Made by a program: the position numbers and the translations under genes
Notes under the pieces: model-generated
What the model was told of the DNA's origin: nothing
The model's input: only the letters and a program-made list of their open reading frames with translations
Database searches by the model: none
Source: Pedobacter sp. MC2016-24
GTDB lineage: Bacteria > Bacteroidota > Bacteroidia > Sphingobacteriales > Sphingobacteriaceae
Direction of reading: 5' to 3'
Length of the DNA stretch: 64,000 bases
NCBI RefSeq assembly: GCF_015223055.1
Contig: NZ_JADFBX010000001.1
Span: 1,178,001 to 1,242,000, forward strand
Shown: in pieces, positions 25,643 through 34,984 of the stretch
Layout of the letters: every line of letters begins with the position of its first letter
Numbering within the stretch: the stretch's first letter is position 1

Positions 25643-26380
25643 ATGGAGTTTCAGTTTCAGAATTTTCAAAATGAATACAATGCCTACCATAATATTGAAG
25701 GGCGCATTCATATAGCATTGCAAAATAACGTTGCAAATATTCCAAAGACTCAGCAGTTAAGGCTCATCTACGATGAATTCCAGAACCTTGATGTCAAAAT
25801 GCGATTGGCTTTTGGGATACGGGAAATCCGATTGAATAATGAATTTGTTCAAGATAAGGAAGGGGATCTGAAAATCTGCCATTTACTCTATTATAAGTTG
25901 GCTGATTTGTGGTTTGCCTATGAAACATTTATAAAATTATTTGGGCATATAGCAGGTGTTACCAAACATAAGATCAATTGGATCGGAACTGCGGTGCATA
26001 ATAATTATCCTGTTGATCCGATATTAGTTAATACACTGAATATTGCCAACAGCGCCTTTGGTGTCTTATATAATACCGCAAACAAACGCACGGAATTAAT
26101 AGAATATTTAAATTACTGCCTTCCTAATGCTTTTGGAGCCCAAAGAGTAGGTTTATCAGCTATCATAGCAAAAATTTCGTTTGGTCCGTTTATCTTGACG
26201 CATACAGAGGTGCTTACAGTAATGTACGCTATACGTAACAACTTCGTTCATAATGGAGAAACGACAGTGGTACCCGCCATTTTTGGCTATAGAAACAAAG
26301 CAAGGCTTTTGGAAATATTGTACCCGTACCTAAGCCTATTGTTATTGAGGTCAACAAATATAGCTTGCGTAGGATTATAA
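25643..26380 (+). CDS. Helical protein with HEPN-like RX4H motif, unknown function
   Basis: The 245-aa product is mostly alpha-helical without signal peptide. Near the C-terminus it has YAIRNNFVHNGET, an RX4H motif (R198, H203) in the RN-xx-VH context typical of HEPN-type and Apea-like domains. It follows the caspase gene by 168 bp and is convergent with the large NTPase gene (17-bp gap). It may be an RNase-like effector or a dimerising partner in a conflict system; the assignment rests on one motif. Confidence 0.5.
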   Translation: MEFQFQNFQNEYNAYHNIEGRIHIALQNNVANIPKTQQLRLIYDEFQNLDVKMRLAFGIREIRLNNEFVQDKEGDLKICHLLYYKLADLWFAYETFIKLFGHIAGVTKHKINWIGTAVHNNYPVDPILVNTLNIANSAFGVLYNTANKRTELIEYLNYCLPNAFGAQRVGLSAIIAKISFGPFILTHTEVLTVMYAIRNNFVHNGETTVVPAIFGYRNKARLLEILYPYLSLLLLRSTNIACVGL

Positions 26381-26397
26381 TCATATCCCCAAAGCCC

Positions 26398-29300
26398 CTA
26401 CGTGTCGCCAAAAATGAAAGCCTCGGTCGGTGCAGTTAATTGTAGCGACAGGTGGTTATTCAGTACCTGGAATATTTTTGCTATCCTCTTTTCAGCGGGT
26501 GTCTTATCAATCAGTGGTAACCCCTTTTCAAGTAAAAACCCTATATCACTAAATTCCTTTGGATTCTTCATAATAGTGTTTGTCCAGAACTCCTCGAAGT
26601 AGGGAACTAATGAAAAATAATAAAACGCCTTAAGCGGTCGGAAGGCTTTCTCCAAAACTAATATAGTAGCTAACTGCAGGTTAGCTGCTTGCGTGGCATC
26701 AGTAAAGGCTGATAACAAATAGCAAGCTATTGCATAGATAATGTCTTTGTTGCCACTGGTTGACTTATCAATGATTGCCTTCATTTGCTCATACTCTATT
26801 TTGCCAATCATGATCTGCTCGAATAGGTCTTTGGCCATGTGAAATTCATCAGGGTCACGCGGCTGATACTGTCCGTGTTCAAATGCGGAGTCGATGCATT
26901 TTTGGTAGCCTTCTACCTCCAGGCTGCCATTCCTGATATTTTTGGAAAACTTTAAAGCAGCGGGCAGAAGTATGTGCAGGTAAACGCCAAAATCACTGGA
27001 TATTGCTTTTGTATTTTTAGCCCGCTCGAATATTTCTTTGTCTTCAGCAGATGCATTGCCTTTTCCTATTCTGTCGGCGATTTGTTTATAGAACCTATCC
27101 ACAAATGCCAGCACATTATATGCCTTAGCAAATTCCGAATCCTCAATAAGGTAGAATACTACCTTTTCAAGGATCGGCACAAATTTCCCCCCTTCGGTAT
27201 TAAGTGCCTGGTCGAGCGAAATAAAGGCCCATTTTTTTGCACTCTCTTTATCGAGTATATTTTCGAATCCATCATTTATCAGGGTAGCAACTAATGATTT
27301 CCGCTCCTCAAAATAAAAGCCACCTTCTAATAGTTTTTCATTTGTTTTATAAAAGAACCCTGCATAAGGTATAATAAAATCCTTCTCCTTGAACCCTTGT
27401 GCATATCCATACTCCAGCATTTTGTTGATATACATGATAACATGACCAAACCGGATTACCATTGCCCTGTATTCATCATTGTCCTGGAAATGATCGAGGG
27501 TCAGCTCATATCCGATGGCCAGGTATTTTAGCGAGTCCTGATATTGTCCGATATGCGCTTTTCCAATAGCGGCCTCACCATACTGTTTTATTTTGTCTTC
27601 AATCAGATAAATATCATTGGAATTCGTTAAGTTCAATGCAGCTTCCGAGAAGGCCGCAGATATCCCAGGATCTTCTTTCGCGTAAAGTTGGGTGACGGTC
27701 ATATTAAAATCCAGCATTTCAGGATAGAACACAGGAAGTTCCTTCGACATTATCGGAGAAATGAAGTCCATCGCTAAATGCTGCTTATCTGCCAAATATG
27801 CTTTATTGCCTAATTCAGCATATACCAGCAACTTGTAAGTATCTGATTTATTAAGTAAAGATTCGTGCGCTTCGACGATTGAAACCACCTCCTCTAATTT
27901 TCCGTTTTCCGCGTAAATCTTAACAAGATACTTTATCGCGTAGGCAGCGAACAACCACAGTTCATTTGCAAGTGAAATAGCTAGAATTTCTTTAAGTACT
28001 TCGCTTTGCTTTTCAAAATCATTTTCATGCAATACGGCATTTCTATAGATCGATGCCGCCGCGATCTGGTATTCTTCAATTGATTGATCATCGAAAATTT
28101 GAGGAGGGAAATCCTTTGGATGAATTTTATCGAACCATTGTTTGTATTCCTCTATCGATTTTAGTCCGGTGAATGCAAGCCAGATTGCACAGTATATCTC
28201 ATCACTGGTTAATGGTTGATCCAGATTAAATTCCTTTTCTAACTTTTCACTTGCATCTTTTAAAAGCAATAGCTGATCTAAAGCCAGTAACGGATGTTGG
28301 CGGAGTTCGAGCATTACCATATAATGGGCCGCTAATAACTTTTCAAAGGCTCCCGCGCCTTCCTGGTTACTGATCTTTTGCAGGTCTTCGTTTAGAAAAC
28401 GTATTTTTTCATTATCTTCCGTTAAGGCAATTTGAGCAGCCCGGATCTGCGCCTGTAGTAATGGAGCTATATCGGTTGGCAGTTGAGAATTATACCAAAA
28501 AATGCCAAGCCCTGAGCTGGCGAACATTTCATAGGTTTTAAGAGCACTGAGCGCGGTAATCAGTAAATAAGCTGCTCGGTTATTATCTTTTGCCATATGC
28601 AAATAAAATATGGCCGAGGATGCCTCGAAGATGGAAAGGCTTTTGGTCACCAGGATCAAGTTAGCCAGTTCCAGGTAGACCTGGCTTTTCATTTCCCAGG
28701 GAACATTCTCTCCCAACTTCTTTACCAGCGGAGACAACTGGTATCTTCCTTCCTGGTTTTGTTGAATCCAGGTTCCAAGAAGTTCACTAAGTTGATCTTC
28801 CGGATTTTGAATCGCAGGCTCAATCGCGGCAACTTTTTGCACCGTTTTAATGTCAAAACTTCCTATTACAAATTGTAAACGGTAAAGTAGCGCTCTTCCG
28901 TTTTTGCTGCTTGTTTCGTTAATAAGTCTTTGGTATGCGGCTCTATCCCGGCCAATATCAAAACTGCCGCTGAATACCGAAACAATAGCATCTTCATCTA
29001 CCTTCCAATCTCTTTCTTTCAGGTATTTAATTGCTGATTTTATAATAAGAGGATGTCCATGCGTTGATGCTGTAATAATCTTTGCCATGGTGGGAACTAT
29101 TTCAGCAGGGGCATCCATAATTTTCAGCAATTGTTCCGTATCCTCATTAAGAAACGGTGGAATGACCTCTGGAACAGCATTGAATCCCTCATTATCGCCG
29201 AAGTCCACCGGAGGATCAAAATTCGACGTGACTGCGACCGCGATGTTTGCAGAAATAAGCTGACCAATAAAATAGCTTAATTGGTCCTTCTCTCTTGTTG

Positions 29301-30312
29301 AATGGCTAAGTTGTGGTAAATCATTCAATATAATCAGAGTATCTGATTTTAGCTTTTCTGCCAAACGTTTGACCGTTGCTTTGTAATTCTGCTCTAAGTC
29401 AATATTCAATCCGCCACAAAGCAGGTCAATTATATGCTCAATCAACCGTCCAGCCTCTATATCCCTGCAATCAATCCAAACTACGTGATTTCCCCATTCA
29501 CGGGACAAACTTACCGCAACGCTCGTTTTTCCTGTAGATATCGGTCCCTGTATCCACAAGAAACTTTTACTATCAATAATACTTCGGAAATATCCCGTCA
29601 GTTCTGGCCGGTCAATTAGGAGCTTGATTTCGGGAACAGCAAGATCGCCATCAAAGAATTTTCTTGAAATACTGTAGCCCCCATTGTTAGTAGTATCAAG
29701 TTTTTCAAGCGCAACCTTTAGAAGATTTTGCAATTGGTTAATATCTTCTTTTTGCTTCTCGTTTTCGTGCTTTGGGAATCGGGGAGAAAGCTCCTTAGTT
29801 AAAAGAGCCGATATCCTTGTAAAAGTTATAAGGTCATTTTCAGCTTCATAGATTTCTTCGATTCGGCTTATAAGGTCGGCTGGATAAACTATATCCCTTA
29901 AAATATCAAAAGTTGGAAGAATTGTCGCGGGGTTGATAGCTTTCTTACCATATTCTACCTTAGAAGCCTGGTTCAGAATCAGGAATTTGATACCGGCGGT
30001 AAACGTTGTATGATATTTATTCTTAACGATAGATTTTAGGTTTTCATTGATCTTCTGTCTATCGGTTCTGGAAGTTACCTGGTAGGCAACCTTTGCTTTG
30101 TCTGGATCGCCAATGTCCAGCCCAGGGAAATTGCTTTTGACCTTGTTCAAATCAATCAATTCATAACCATATAGCAGGTTCATCAACTGGCGGCACAAAT
30201 GCTCGGAGACTTTGTTGATGTCGTAGTAGGTATCCCCATTCTCAAATGCTATTTGAGTTATCCAGAAACTAATTAGTTTCCTGATTTCGGTCATGTAATC
30301 TTTTCTGTTCAT
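26398..30312 (-). CDS. SMEK/STAND-like NTPase with long helical-repeat C-terminus
   Basis: A 1304-aa protein. Residues ~1-180 resemble the SMEK domain of bacterial conflict proteins (FPGLDIGDPDKAKVAYQVTS near 62-81, a D…QVT core reminiscent of a degenerate PD-(D/E)xK fold). A P-loop NTPase follows with Walker A GPISTGKTS (256-264) and Walker B LIILND (326-331). The remaining ~850 residues are TPR-like helical repeats, the usual sensor part of STAND proteins such as Avs. It is likely a stand-alone antiphage sensor-effector that detects a phage product through the repeats. Confidence 0.75.
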   Translation of the reverse strand: MNRKDYMTEIRKLISFWITQIAFENGDTYYDINKVSEHLCRQLMNLLYGYELIDLNKVKSNFPGLDIGDPDKAKVAYQVTSRTDRQKINENLKSIVKNKYHTTFTAGIKFLILNQASKVEYGKKAINPATILPTFDILRDIVYPADLISRIEEIYEAENDLITFTRISALLTKELSPRFPKHENEKQKEDINQLQNLLKVALEKLDTTNNGGYSISRKFFDGDLAVPEIKLLIDRPELTGYFRSIIDSKSFLWIQGPISTGKTSVAVSLSREWGNHVVWIDCRDIEAGRLIEHIIDLLCGGLNIDLEQNYKATVKRLAEKLKSDTLIILNDLPQLSHSTREKDQLSYFIGQLISANIAVAVTSNFDPPVDFGDNEGFNAVPEVIPPFLNEDTEQLLKIMDAPAEIVPTMAKIITASTHGHPLIIKSAIKYLKERDWKVDEDAIVSVFSGSFDIGRDRAAYQRLINETSSKNGRALLYRLQFVIGSFDIKTVQKVAAIEPAIQNPEDQLSELLGTWIQQNQEGRYQLSPLVKKLGENVPWEMKSQVYLELANLILVTKSLSIFEASSAIFYLHMAKDNNRAAYLLITALSALKTYEMFASSGLGIFWYNSQLPTDIAPLLQAQIRAAQIALTEDNEKIRFLNEDLQKISNQEGAGAFEKLLAAHYMVMLELRQHPLLALDQLLLLKDASEKLEKEFNLDQPLTSDEIYCAIWLAFTGLKSIEEYKQWFDKIHPKDFPPQIFDDQSIEEYQIAAASIYRNAVLHENDFEKQSEVLKEILAISLANELWLFAAYAIKYLVKIYAENGKLEEVVSIVEAHESLLNKSDTYKLLVYAELGNKAYLADKQHLAMDFISPIMSKELPVFYPEMLDFNMTVTQLYAKEDPGISAAFSEAALNLTNSNDIYLIEDKIKQYGEAAIGKAHIGQYQDSLKYLAIGYELTLDHFQDNDEYRAMVIRFGHVIMYINKMLEYGYAQGFKEKDFIIPYAGFFYKTNEKLLEGGFYFEERKSLVATLINDGFENILDKESAKKWAFISLDQALNTEGGKFVPILEKVVFYLIEDSEFAKAYNVLAFVDRFYKQIADRIGKGNASAEDKEIFERAKNTKAISSDFGVYLHILLPAALKFSKNIRNGSLEVEGYQKCIDSAFEHGQYQPRDPDEFHMAKDLFEQIMIGKIEYEQMKAIIDKSTSGNKDIIYAIACYLLSAFTDATQAANLQLATILVLEKAFRPLKAFYYFSLVPYFEEFWTNTIMKNPKEFSDIGFLLEKGLPLIDKTPAEKRIAKIFQVLNNHLSLQLTAPTEAFIFGDT

Positions 30313-30493
30313 AAAGAGTCAAAAATCAACTTAAGATTATGTGCAAGCTTACAAAATAATATTTTTTTAACACATATCATTCGGTGCATATTCATGAAAT
30401 GCAGGTTTGCCGATGTTTTATTTCATAACGAGCCTTTGAATACTGACTGAATTTGCTGAGATAAATTGATCCTACCTATCAAATCAATAACGT

Positions 30494-31246
30494 CTAAAAC
30501 AAATGCAGCCAGTTTTTCAGAACATCGGTAATAAATCCAAGCAGGATTGGCAGAATGATCATAGTCATTATCCACCCTAGTTCCCGGCGCTTTTTTTGTG
30601 GTTGCTGCAAATGATCTGGTCCTGTCTGTAATTCAACATCCGGCCAGAGTTGCTCAATATGCGTTTTCGCTAATCCCGCGAGATATAATGATAATAGTGG
30701 AATACCAAATACCAATCCAAGACCAATAAAACCATTTTCTATTTTTTCAATGTCTCTAAAAAAAAGCCTGAAGTAAAGGAAATTAAAGGTAATGACTACA
30801 ACCCATTGCAGTAGTTCCAGGTGATGCATTATTTGGGGTTGCTCATTCGAAGAATCAATAATCTCTGACAATCGGGACATAACTCCGTTAACCCATACTG
30901 AATTATTTCCGCTGACCAACATAAAGTTATTACCAGCATTATTTTGGTCACAATGTAATAGTTGTAATTCAATACTTTTACTACCCGATAAGGTTTGCAA
31001 GCGCATATGAATACGTTCTACCATCTTTGTGTCCATAATTTCCGGAGCATTAAAAATTTCTTTGCTCTGACTTTCATAAGATGAGTCGTCAGCTGCCTCT
31101 ATGGAGTAAGATATCAGGAAGGGTTCGCTATCGTTAATATTGTCAGCTTCTTTGTCAATAATAGTTGCAATACGGTTTATAACTGAAGGGGTAATTACCT
31201 TGTTATGGAAATTGAGCTTACGCATTTCCCTTATCTGAATAGACAT
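30494..31246 (-). CDS. Membrane protein with two to three C-terminal helices, unknown function
   Basis: The 250-aa product has a soluble N-terminal region of about 145 aa. Two membrane helices follow (LELLQWVVVITFNFLYFRLF; GFIGLGLVFGIPLLSLYLAGL), then a polar loop and a last helix (WIMTMIILPILLGFITDVL). No family is recognised. It lies 180 bp from the SMEK NTPase, on the same strand and upstream of it, so it could be a membrane partner, but the AT-rich gap between them argues for separate transcription. Confidence 0.55.
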   Translation of the reverse strand: MSIQIREMRKLNFHNKVITPSVINRIATIIDKEADNINDSEPFLISYSIEAADDSSYESQSKEIFNAPEIMDTKMVERIHMRLQTLSGSKSIELQLLHCDQNNAGNNFMLVSGNNSVWVNGVMSRLSEIIDSSNEQPQIMHHLELLQWVVVITFNFLYFRLFFRDIEKIENGFIGLGLVFGIPLLSLYLAGLAKTHIEQLWPDVELQTGPDHLQQPQKKRRELGWIMTMIILPILLGFITDVLKNWLHLF

Positions 31247-31351
31247 AATGGTAATGGATCATTTTTAGATTTACTTTAAAGGTCTATAGTTGTTTTCGAT
31301 ATCGACCAGTGCTTATCATAACAGCAGTTCGCTTACAAGCAATAGTATGGT

Positions 31352-31579
31352 TTAAATTGATTTCAAATATGCTTCCATTTTTTGCAGACGAAGTAACGGT
31401 GCTTCAAACCATTTATTTCCGATATCCATTTTAGCTCTGACTAAATCTGTTTCAATAGCTGCTTTAAAATCGTTGTATGTTTCGTAACCATTGATCTTTT
31501 TCCCTTCTGTTGGTATTTTAATGGAAGTAAAAAATGCTTCCAGCCGTGCTAATTCATTACTCCATTCTTGCATAGTCAT
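31352..31579 (-). CDS. Small protein, DUF6965-like
   Basis: A 75-aa soluble protein with the pattern LEAFFTSIKIPTEGKKINGYETYNDFKAAIETDLVRA, then a helical C-terminus (PLLRLQKMEAYLKSI). It looks like the DUF6965 family of short Bacteroidota proteins of unknown function. The start codon at 31579 is followed three codons later by another Met-free stretch, so this start is taken. It sits at the left side of the mobile-element noncoding region. Confidence 0.55.
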   Translation of the reverse strand: MTMQEWSNELARLEAFFTSIKIPTEGKKINGYETYNDFKAAIETDLVRAKMDIGNKWFEAPLLRLQKMEAYLKSI

Positions 31580-32088
31580 GCAGCAAAATTAAATCAATTT
31601 ACGGTTGCAAATGGCGTTTCCTGCTCCGCAGGACCGGGGCTTTCAGCTATATCCCGCTTTGCGGGGATGCCGCCTCTATCCCACTAACGCATTTCTGATG
31701 CTCTCCTGATACTCCTTATAGTTGCAATTAGTTCCTGGCCGCCTTGATTGGTGGCTTTTTTCGTTTCTGAGCCTTTGGTCCTGTTGATTGCCATAGGTAC
31801 TGAATATTCTTTTGGCGGGCATTTTCAAAGCAAGCGGGGAAAAGTACAGCTAAGGTAGTGTGCCTGCCCACCGCACAAACCCTGCCCAAAAGACTACGGC
31901 ATAAACGGTTTCCTCCCCTAAAGGGTCCCCTCCAATAATTCCGTTTCCTTTTGGTCTTTCCAGTCAGGCACCCATTGTCCTTGCTTTCTTTTCTTCCCGC
32001 ATCTGCTCATTTGAAAAATGCCTTAGGCCAAAAGAACATGGGAAGGAAAAAAGAGAAAACAGATTATTCACTTTTTAAAAATCATGTT
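31580..32088. other. Structured noncoding region at the left of the mobilisation backbone
   Basis: About 500 bp without a convincing gene. It contains two hairpins, CCTGC-TCC-GCAGG (31620-31632) and ATCCCGC-TTT-GCGGGGAT (31651-31668), in a context (GGGCTTTCAGCTATATCCCGC) that I associate with noncoding parts of Bacteroidota mobile elements. A 48-codon frame on the minus strand (31676-31822) is open but not recognised. The frame of the following gene extends upstream through 31951, but those codons look noncoding. Confidence 0.4.
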
Positions 32089-32361
32089 ATGAAATCAACA
32101 GCAAGCGTAACAGCACAAACAACAATCCCGGACAACCTGTCCGCAATTGCTGCAATCATCCGGCAGGACTGGAAAAAAATCTATTTCGGGGCAGTGCCTT
32201 ACCTAATGGCAATGGAGGAGTTGACCGACATCAAACAGGCGTATTTCGAGGATTCAGCGGCGTCGATTGTACGCTACTTTTTAAGCAATGCAAAGGCATG
32301 GCGGGGCGAAGTAGCTAAAGAAGTAAAGGACAAATTAAACCAACTGTTAAAAACCGCTTAA
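32089..32361 (+). CDS. Small mobile-element protein, unknown function
   Basis: The product is 90 aa from the ATG at 32089 (MKSTASVTAQTT); an in-frame ATG at 32038 would add 17 residues. It has the sequence SAIAAIIRQDWKKIYFGAVPYLMAMEEL, then a helical C-terminus (SIVRYFLSNAKAWRGEVAKEVKDKL). I know this type of protein from Bacteroidota plasmids and integrative elements, but no function. It opens a long co-directional run of element genes and is followed within 20 bp by a J-domain gene. Confidence 0.65.
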   Translation: MKSTASVTAQTTIPDNLSAIAAIIRQDWKKIYFGAVPYLMAMEELTDIKQAYFEDSAASIVRYFLSNAKAWRGEVAKEVKDKLNQLLKTA

Positions 32362-32379
32362 CCATTAAACCGCCGCGTT

Positions 32380-32853
32380 ATGAAATTCTTTAACGATTGT
32401 ACCACACTGGACGAAGTAAAAGCCAAATACAAAAAGTTGGCTTTAGAACACCACCCTGACCGGGGAGGCGATACCGCGACTATGCAGGCAATAAATGCAG
32501 AATATGCCTTTGCTTCGGCTCGTATCCTAAAAGGTGCCAACCTATCAGAAGAAGACACAGAAAAGGAAATCCGCTTTTCGGAGGAATACCGCAAGATCAT
32601 TGAACAGATCGTAAACCTTGAAGGCATTGTCATTGAATTGGTCGGCCTCTGGATTTGGGTAACCGGGCAAACTTACCCGGTACGGGCAGAACTAAAAACA
32701 GCCGGTTTGTTTTTCGCGCCTAAAAAACAAGCGTGGTACTACCGCAGCGAGGATTTAAAAGAGACGAGAGGCGGTAAAAAATCTTTGGAAGAAATACGTA
32801 GCAAGTACGGCAGCGAGGTAGTGAACCAAAACAGGTACAAGGCTATCAACTGA
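32380..32853 (+). CDS. J-domain (DnaJ-like) protein
   Basis: A 157-aa protein with an N-terminal J domain (TLDEVKAKYKKLALEHHPDRGGD, HPD intact) of about 50 residues. A non-DnaJ C-terminus follows with WYYRSEDLKETRGGKKSLEEIRSKYGSE. J domains stimulate Hsp70 (DnaK) ATPase. The second half likely targets an element-specific protein. A second short J-domain gene lies two genes downstream, so the element encodes two Hsp70 co-chaperone-like proteins. Confidence 0.85.
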   Translation: MKFFNDCTTLDEVKAKYKKLALEHHPDRGGDTATMQAINAEYAFASARILKGANLSEEDTEKEIRFSEEYRKIIEQIVNLEGIVIELVGLWIWVTGQTYPVRAELKTAGLFFAPKKQAWYYRSEDLKETRGGKKSLEEIRSKYGSEVVNQNRYKAIN

Positions 32854-32883
32854 TCATTTCACCAATTCTAAAACAGCAATATT

Positions 32884-33126
32884 ATGTTACCAACAATAAG
32901 AATATCGCAAGAGGTAAGACTGCCCGACACGGAACAATGGCAATTCAGGTTTGAAATACAAAGCGAAAGCTCAAACCGCCTTTATACGATTGCACAGCAT
33001 AAGAAAAAAAGGCATTGGGGCTGCTCCTGCCCCGGATGGAAAAGAAACCGCCACTGTAAGCACCTTACAGCGGTAGGCATACCCGGCGATGAAAAACCCT
33101 TTGAAGTTAACCTGATAAATTACTGA
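32884..33126 (+). CDS. SWIM zinc-finger protein
   Basis: An 80-aa protein with a SWIM-type metal site CSCPGWKRNRHCKHL (CxC…CxH). SWIM fingers bind DNA or proteins. The N-terminal ~35 residues form beta strands (RLPDTEQWQFRFEIQSES). It lies between the two J-domain genes with gaps of 30 bp and 3 bp, so it belongs to their operon. The role in the element is unknown. Confidence 0.8.
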   Translation: MLPTIRISQEVRLPDTEQWQFRFEIQSESSNRLYTIAQHKKKRHWGCSCPGWKRNRHCKHLTAVGIPGDEKPFEVNLINY

Positions 33127-33129
33127 GCT

Positions 33130-33438
33130 ATGGCAAAAGGATTTTTAGACGGGTATAAGACCTACAACATAGCCACGGGATACGGTGACCCTAAACAATG
33201 GCGGCAAGCCTTTTACCATAGAATGAGCAAAGAAGATGCAGAGGTAATAATCAAAGGCCAGGAACAAACGCCCCATTGCATTTTGGGGATAAAGACCGGA
33301 GCCACTCAAACCGAGATTAAAAAAGCCTTTCGCAAACTCATTACAGAATGGCACCCTGACCGGAACCAGCACAGGGTAACCGAAGCGGAGGAAATGAGCA
33401 AAAAGATTATTGCGGCCTATTCCATTTTAACCAATTAA
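33130..33438 (+). CDS. Short J-domain protein
   Basis: In this 102-aa protein the J domain is at the C-terminus (ILGIKTGATQTEIKKAFRKLITEWHPDRNQH, HPD intact). The N-terminal ~50 residues are a separate region (GFLDGYKTYNIATGYGDPKQWRQAFYHRMS). It follows the SWIM gene by 3 bp and precedes the DUF3560 gene by 10 bp. It is a probable DnaK co-chaperone serving replication or transfer of the element (inference). Confidence 0.82.
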   Translation: MAKGFLDGYKTYNIATGYGDPKQWRQAFYHRMSKEDAEVIIKGQEQTPHCILGIKTGATQTEIKKAFRKLITEWHPDRNQHRVTEAEEMSKKIIAAYSILTN

Positions 33439-33448
33439 AAACAGAGTT

Positions 33449-34246
33449 ATGAAACACAATTTTGAAGAACACAAGCAAAACCGCATAGATAACGCCCGTA
33501 AACAGGCAGCAAAAAACAGCAGATTATCAGATGACTATTATGTCAGGGCAAAACAAATGGCCTCTGCTATTCCCTTTGGTCAGCCTATACTGGTAGGGCA
33601 TCATTCCGAAAAGCGGGACCGCAGTTATAGGAATAAAATACATAATGCCTATGGTAAAGCCTTTGAGACGATGGACAAAGCCAGTTACTACGAAGAGAAG
33701 GCCGAAAGCATCGCAAGCAACAACGCTATTTTTTCAGATGATCCCGAAGCGTTAACCAAGTTAAAAAATGAGCTAAAGGCGTTGGAGCAGGCGCAGCAAT
33801 TCATGAAAGATGCTAACAAGCTATTGAAGAAAAACGACCGGGAAGAATTTCTTAAACTGCCCTACGCGACAGAAAAAATGTGGGATGAATTGACCAACCC
33901 CGCGCCACATATCCGCAATATCGGTTTTGCCTCTTATAAGTTCAGTAATAACGGTGCTAATATAAGGCGTATTAAACAACGCATTGAGCAACTGGAAAGG
34001 CTACAACAACGCCCGGCACAAGAAGTATTATTTGAGGGCGGCAGTATCATTGAAAACAAAGAAGCCAACAGGATACAGATACTTTTCGACGCAAAGCCGG
34101 ATGAAGCAATCCGCAAGATGTTGAAGGGCGCAGGGTTCCGGTGGAGTCCTACAGAAAATGCCTGGCAGCGGCATTTAAATGCTAATGGTATCTACGCTGC
34201 AAAATCAGTACTAAAGCAACTATCCACAATACAAAACGCTAAATAA
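33449..34246 (+). CDS. DUF3560 domain protein
   Basis: The 265-aa protein shows the DUF3560 pattern: RAKQMASAIPFGQPILVGHHSEKRDR at about 32-57, then SYRNKIHNAYGKAFETMDKASYYEEKAES. A coiled-coil helix follows (LKNELKALEQAQQFMKDANK). The C-terminal segment (KPDEAIRKMLKGAGFRWSPTENAWQRHL) resembles the small domains found in antirestriction or plasmid proteins. The family is common on mobile elements; its role is unknown. Confidence 0.82.
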   Translation: MKHNFEEHKQNRIDNARKQAAKNSRLSDDYYVRAKQMASAIPFGQPILVGHHSEKRDRSYRNKIHNAYGKAFETMDKASYYEEKAESIASNNAIFSDDPEALTKLKNELKALEQAQQFMKDANKLLKKNDREEFLKLPYATEKMWDELTNPAPHIRNIGFASYKFSNNGANIRRIKQRIEQLERLQQRPAQEVLFEGGSIIENKEANRIQILFDAKPDEAIRKMLKGAGFRWSPTENAWQRHLNANGIYAAKSVLKQLSTIQNAK

Positions 34247-34306
34247 CCACAAGCCTGCATTGCGCAGCCGTTCCTAAACATTTTAAAAACCTTAAAGAAC
34301 AATTTT

Positions 34307-34750
34307 ATGAAAAGCCTAAATCTTAATAGCACAAAAATATTTGCCAATCTCATTGAACAATTAAAGGGCAATGACCATATCAAAATAGACAATGAACCAT
34401 ATATGCCGCTCACTATTGAAAAAATTGGAGATAATATAATTACCCCGACTGGTACTGGCATGCTGTATAGCCTATGCCACTATTACAAAGAAAACGGCGA
34501 TCTGATGCAAGACCCGGAAATGTGCTTTATAGCAGTAGATCAACGGGACAAACCGGAGGCGTGGGCAGACTATCATGTATTCCCTTATATGTTCAGGCAG
34601 GCCAATATTGGATTCTATCAGGAAAGTATCCTATTTGCTGATGGTAAAACACATCAGATTAACAAAGCAATGCAGGCCGACCATACCGCCTTTGCTAATC
34701 AATGGCTAGAGAATCTACAGGCTCAAGGCTTCTTAAATCCGAAGCCATGA
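34307..34750 (+). CDS. DUF6908-like element protein
   Basis: The 147-aa soluble protein has the sequence NEPYMPLTIEKIG…LYSLCHYYKENGDLMQDPEMCF followed by WADYHVFPYMFRQANIGFYQES, as in proteins I recall under DUF6908, a family typical of Bacteroidota and Firmicutes mobile elements. Function is unknown. Its stop overlaps the start of the next gene (ATGA), indicating translational coupling. Confidence 0.7.
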   Translation: MKSLNLNSTKIFANLIEQLKGNDHIKIDNEPYMPLTIEKIGDNIITPTGTGMLYSLCHYYKENGDLMQDPEMCFIAVDQRDKPEAWADYHVFPYMFRQANIGFYQESILFADGKTHQINKAMQADHTAFANQWLENLQAQGFLNPKP

Positions 34751-34959
34751 CAACACAATTCAATTTTCAAATTAACCCCTCCCATGCCCGCAAGGCATGG
34801 GAAAGGGTTACCCCGATCCAACGGCACTTTGCAAATCTTACTGATGCGGTAGCACTGGCAAAAAGGACAGCAAAGATTTACAAAGCAGAAGTTAGGCTAA
34901 CGAACGGATCGGACGCATACAAATGCAGTGGCGGTTATTTCCACCACCGAAGTATTTAA
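34747..34959 (+). CDS. Small basic hypothetical protein, 70 aa
   Basis: The start at 34747 overlaps the previous stop as ATGA; the frame also extends upstream, but that part lies inside the previous gene. The product is basic, with HARKAWERVTPIQRHFANLTDAVALAKRTAK and a C-terminal YKCSGGYFHH. A small nucleic-acid-binding protein is possible, but no family is recognised. Confidence 0.6.
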   Translation: MTTQFNFQINPSHARKAWERVTPIQRHFANLTDAVALAKRTAKIYKAEVRLTNGSDAYKCSGGYFHHRSI

Positions 34960-34984
34960 TCTGTAACAATTAAAAATCATTACA

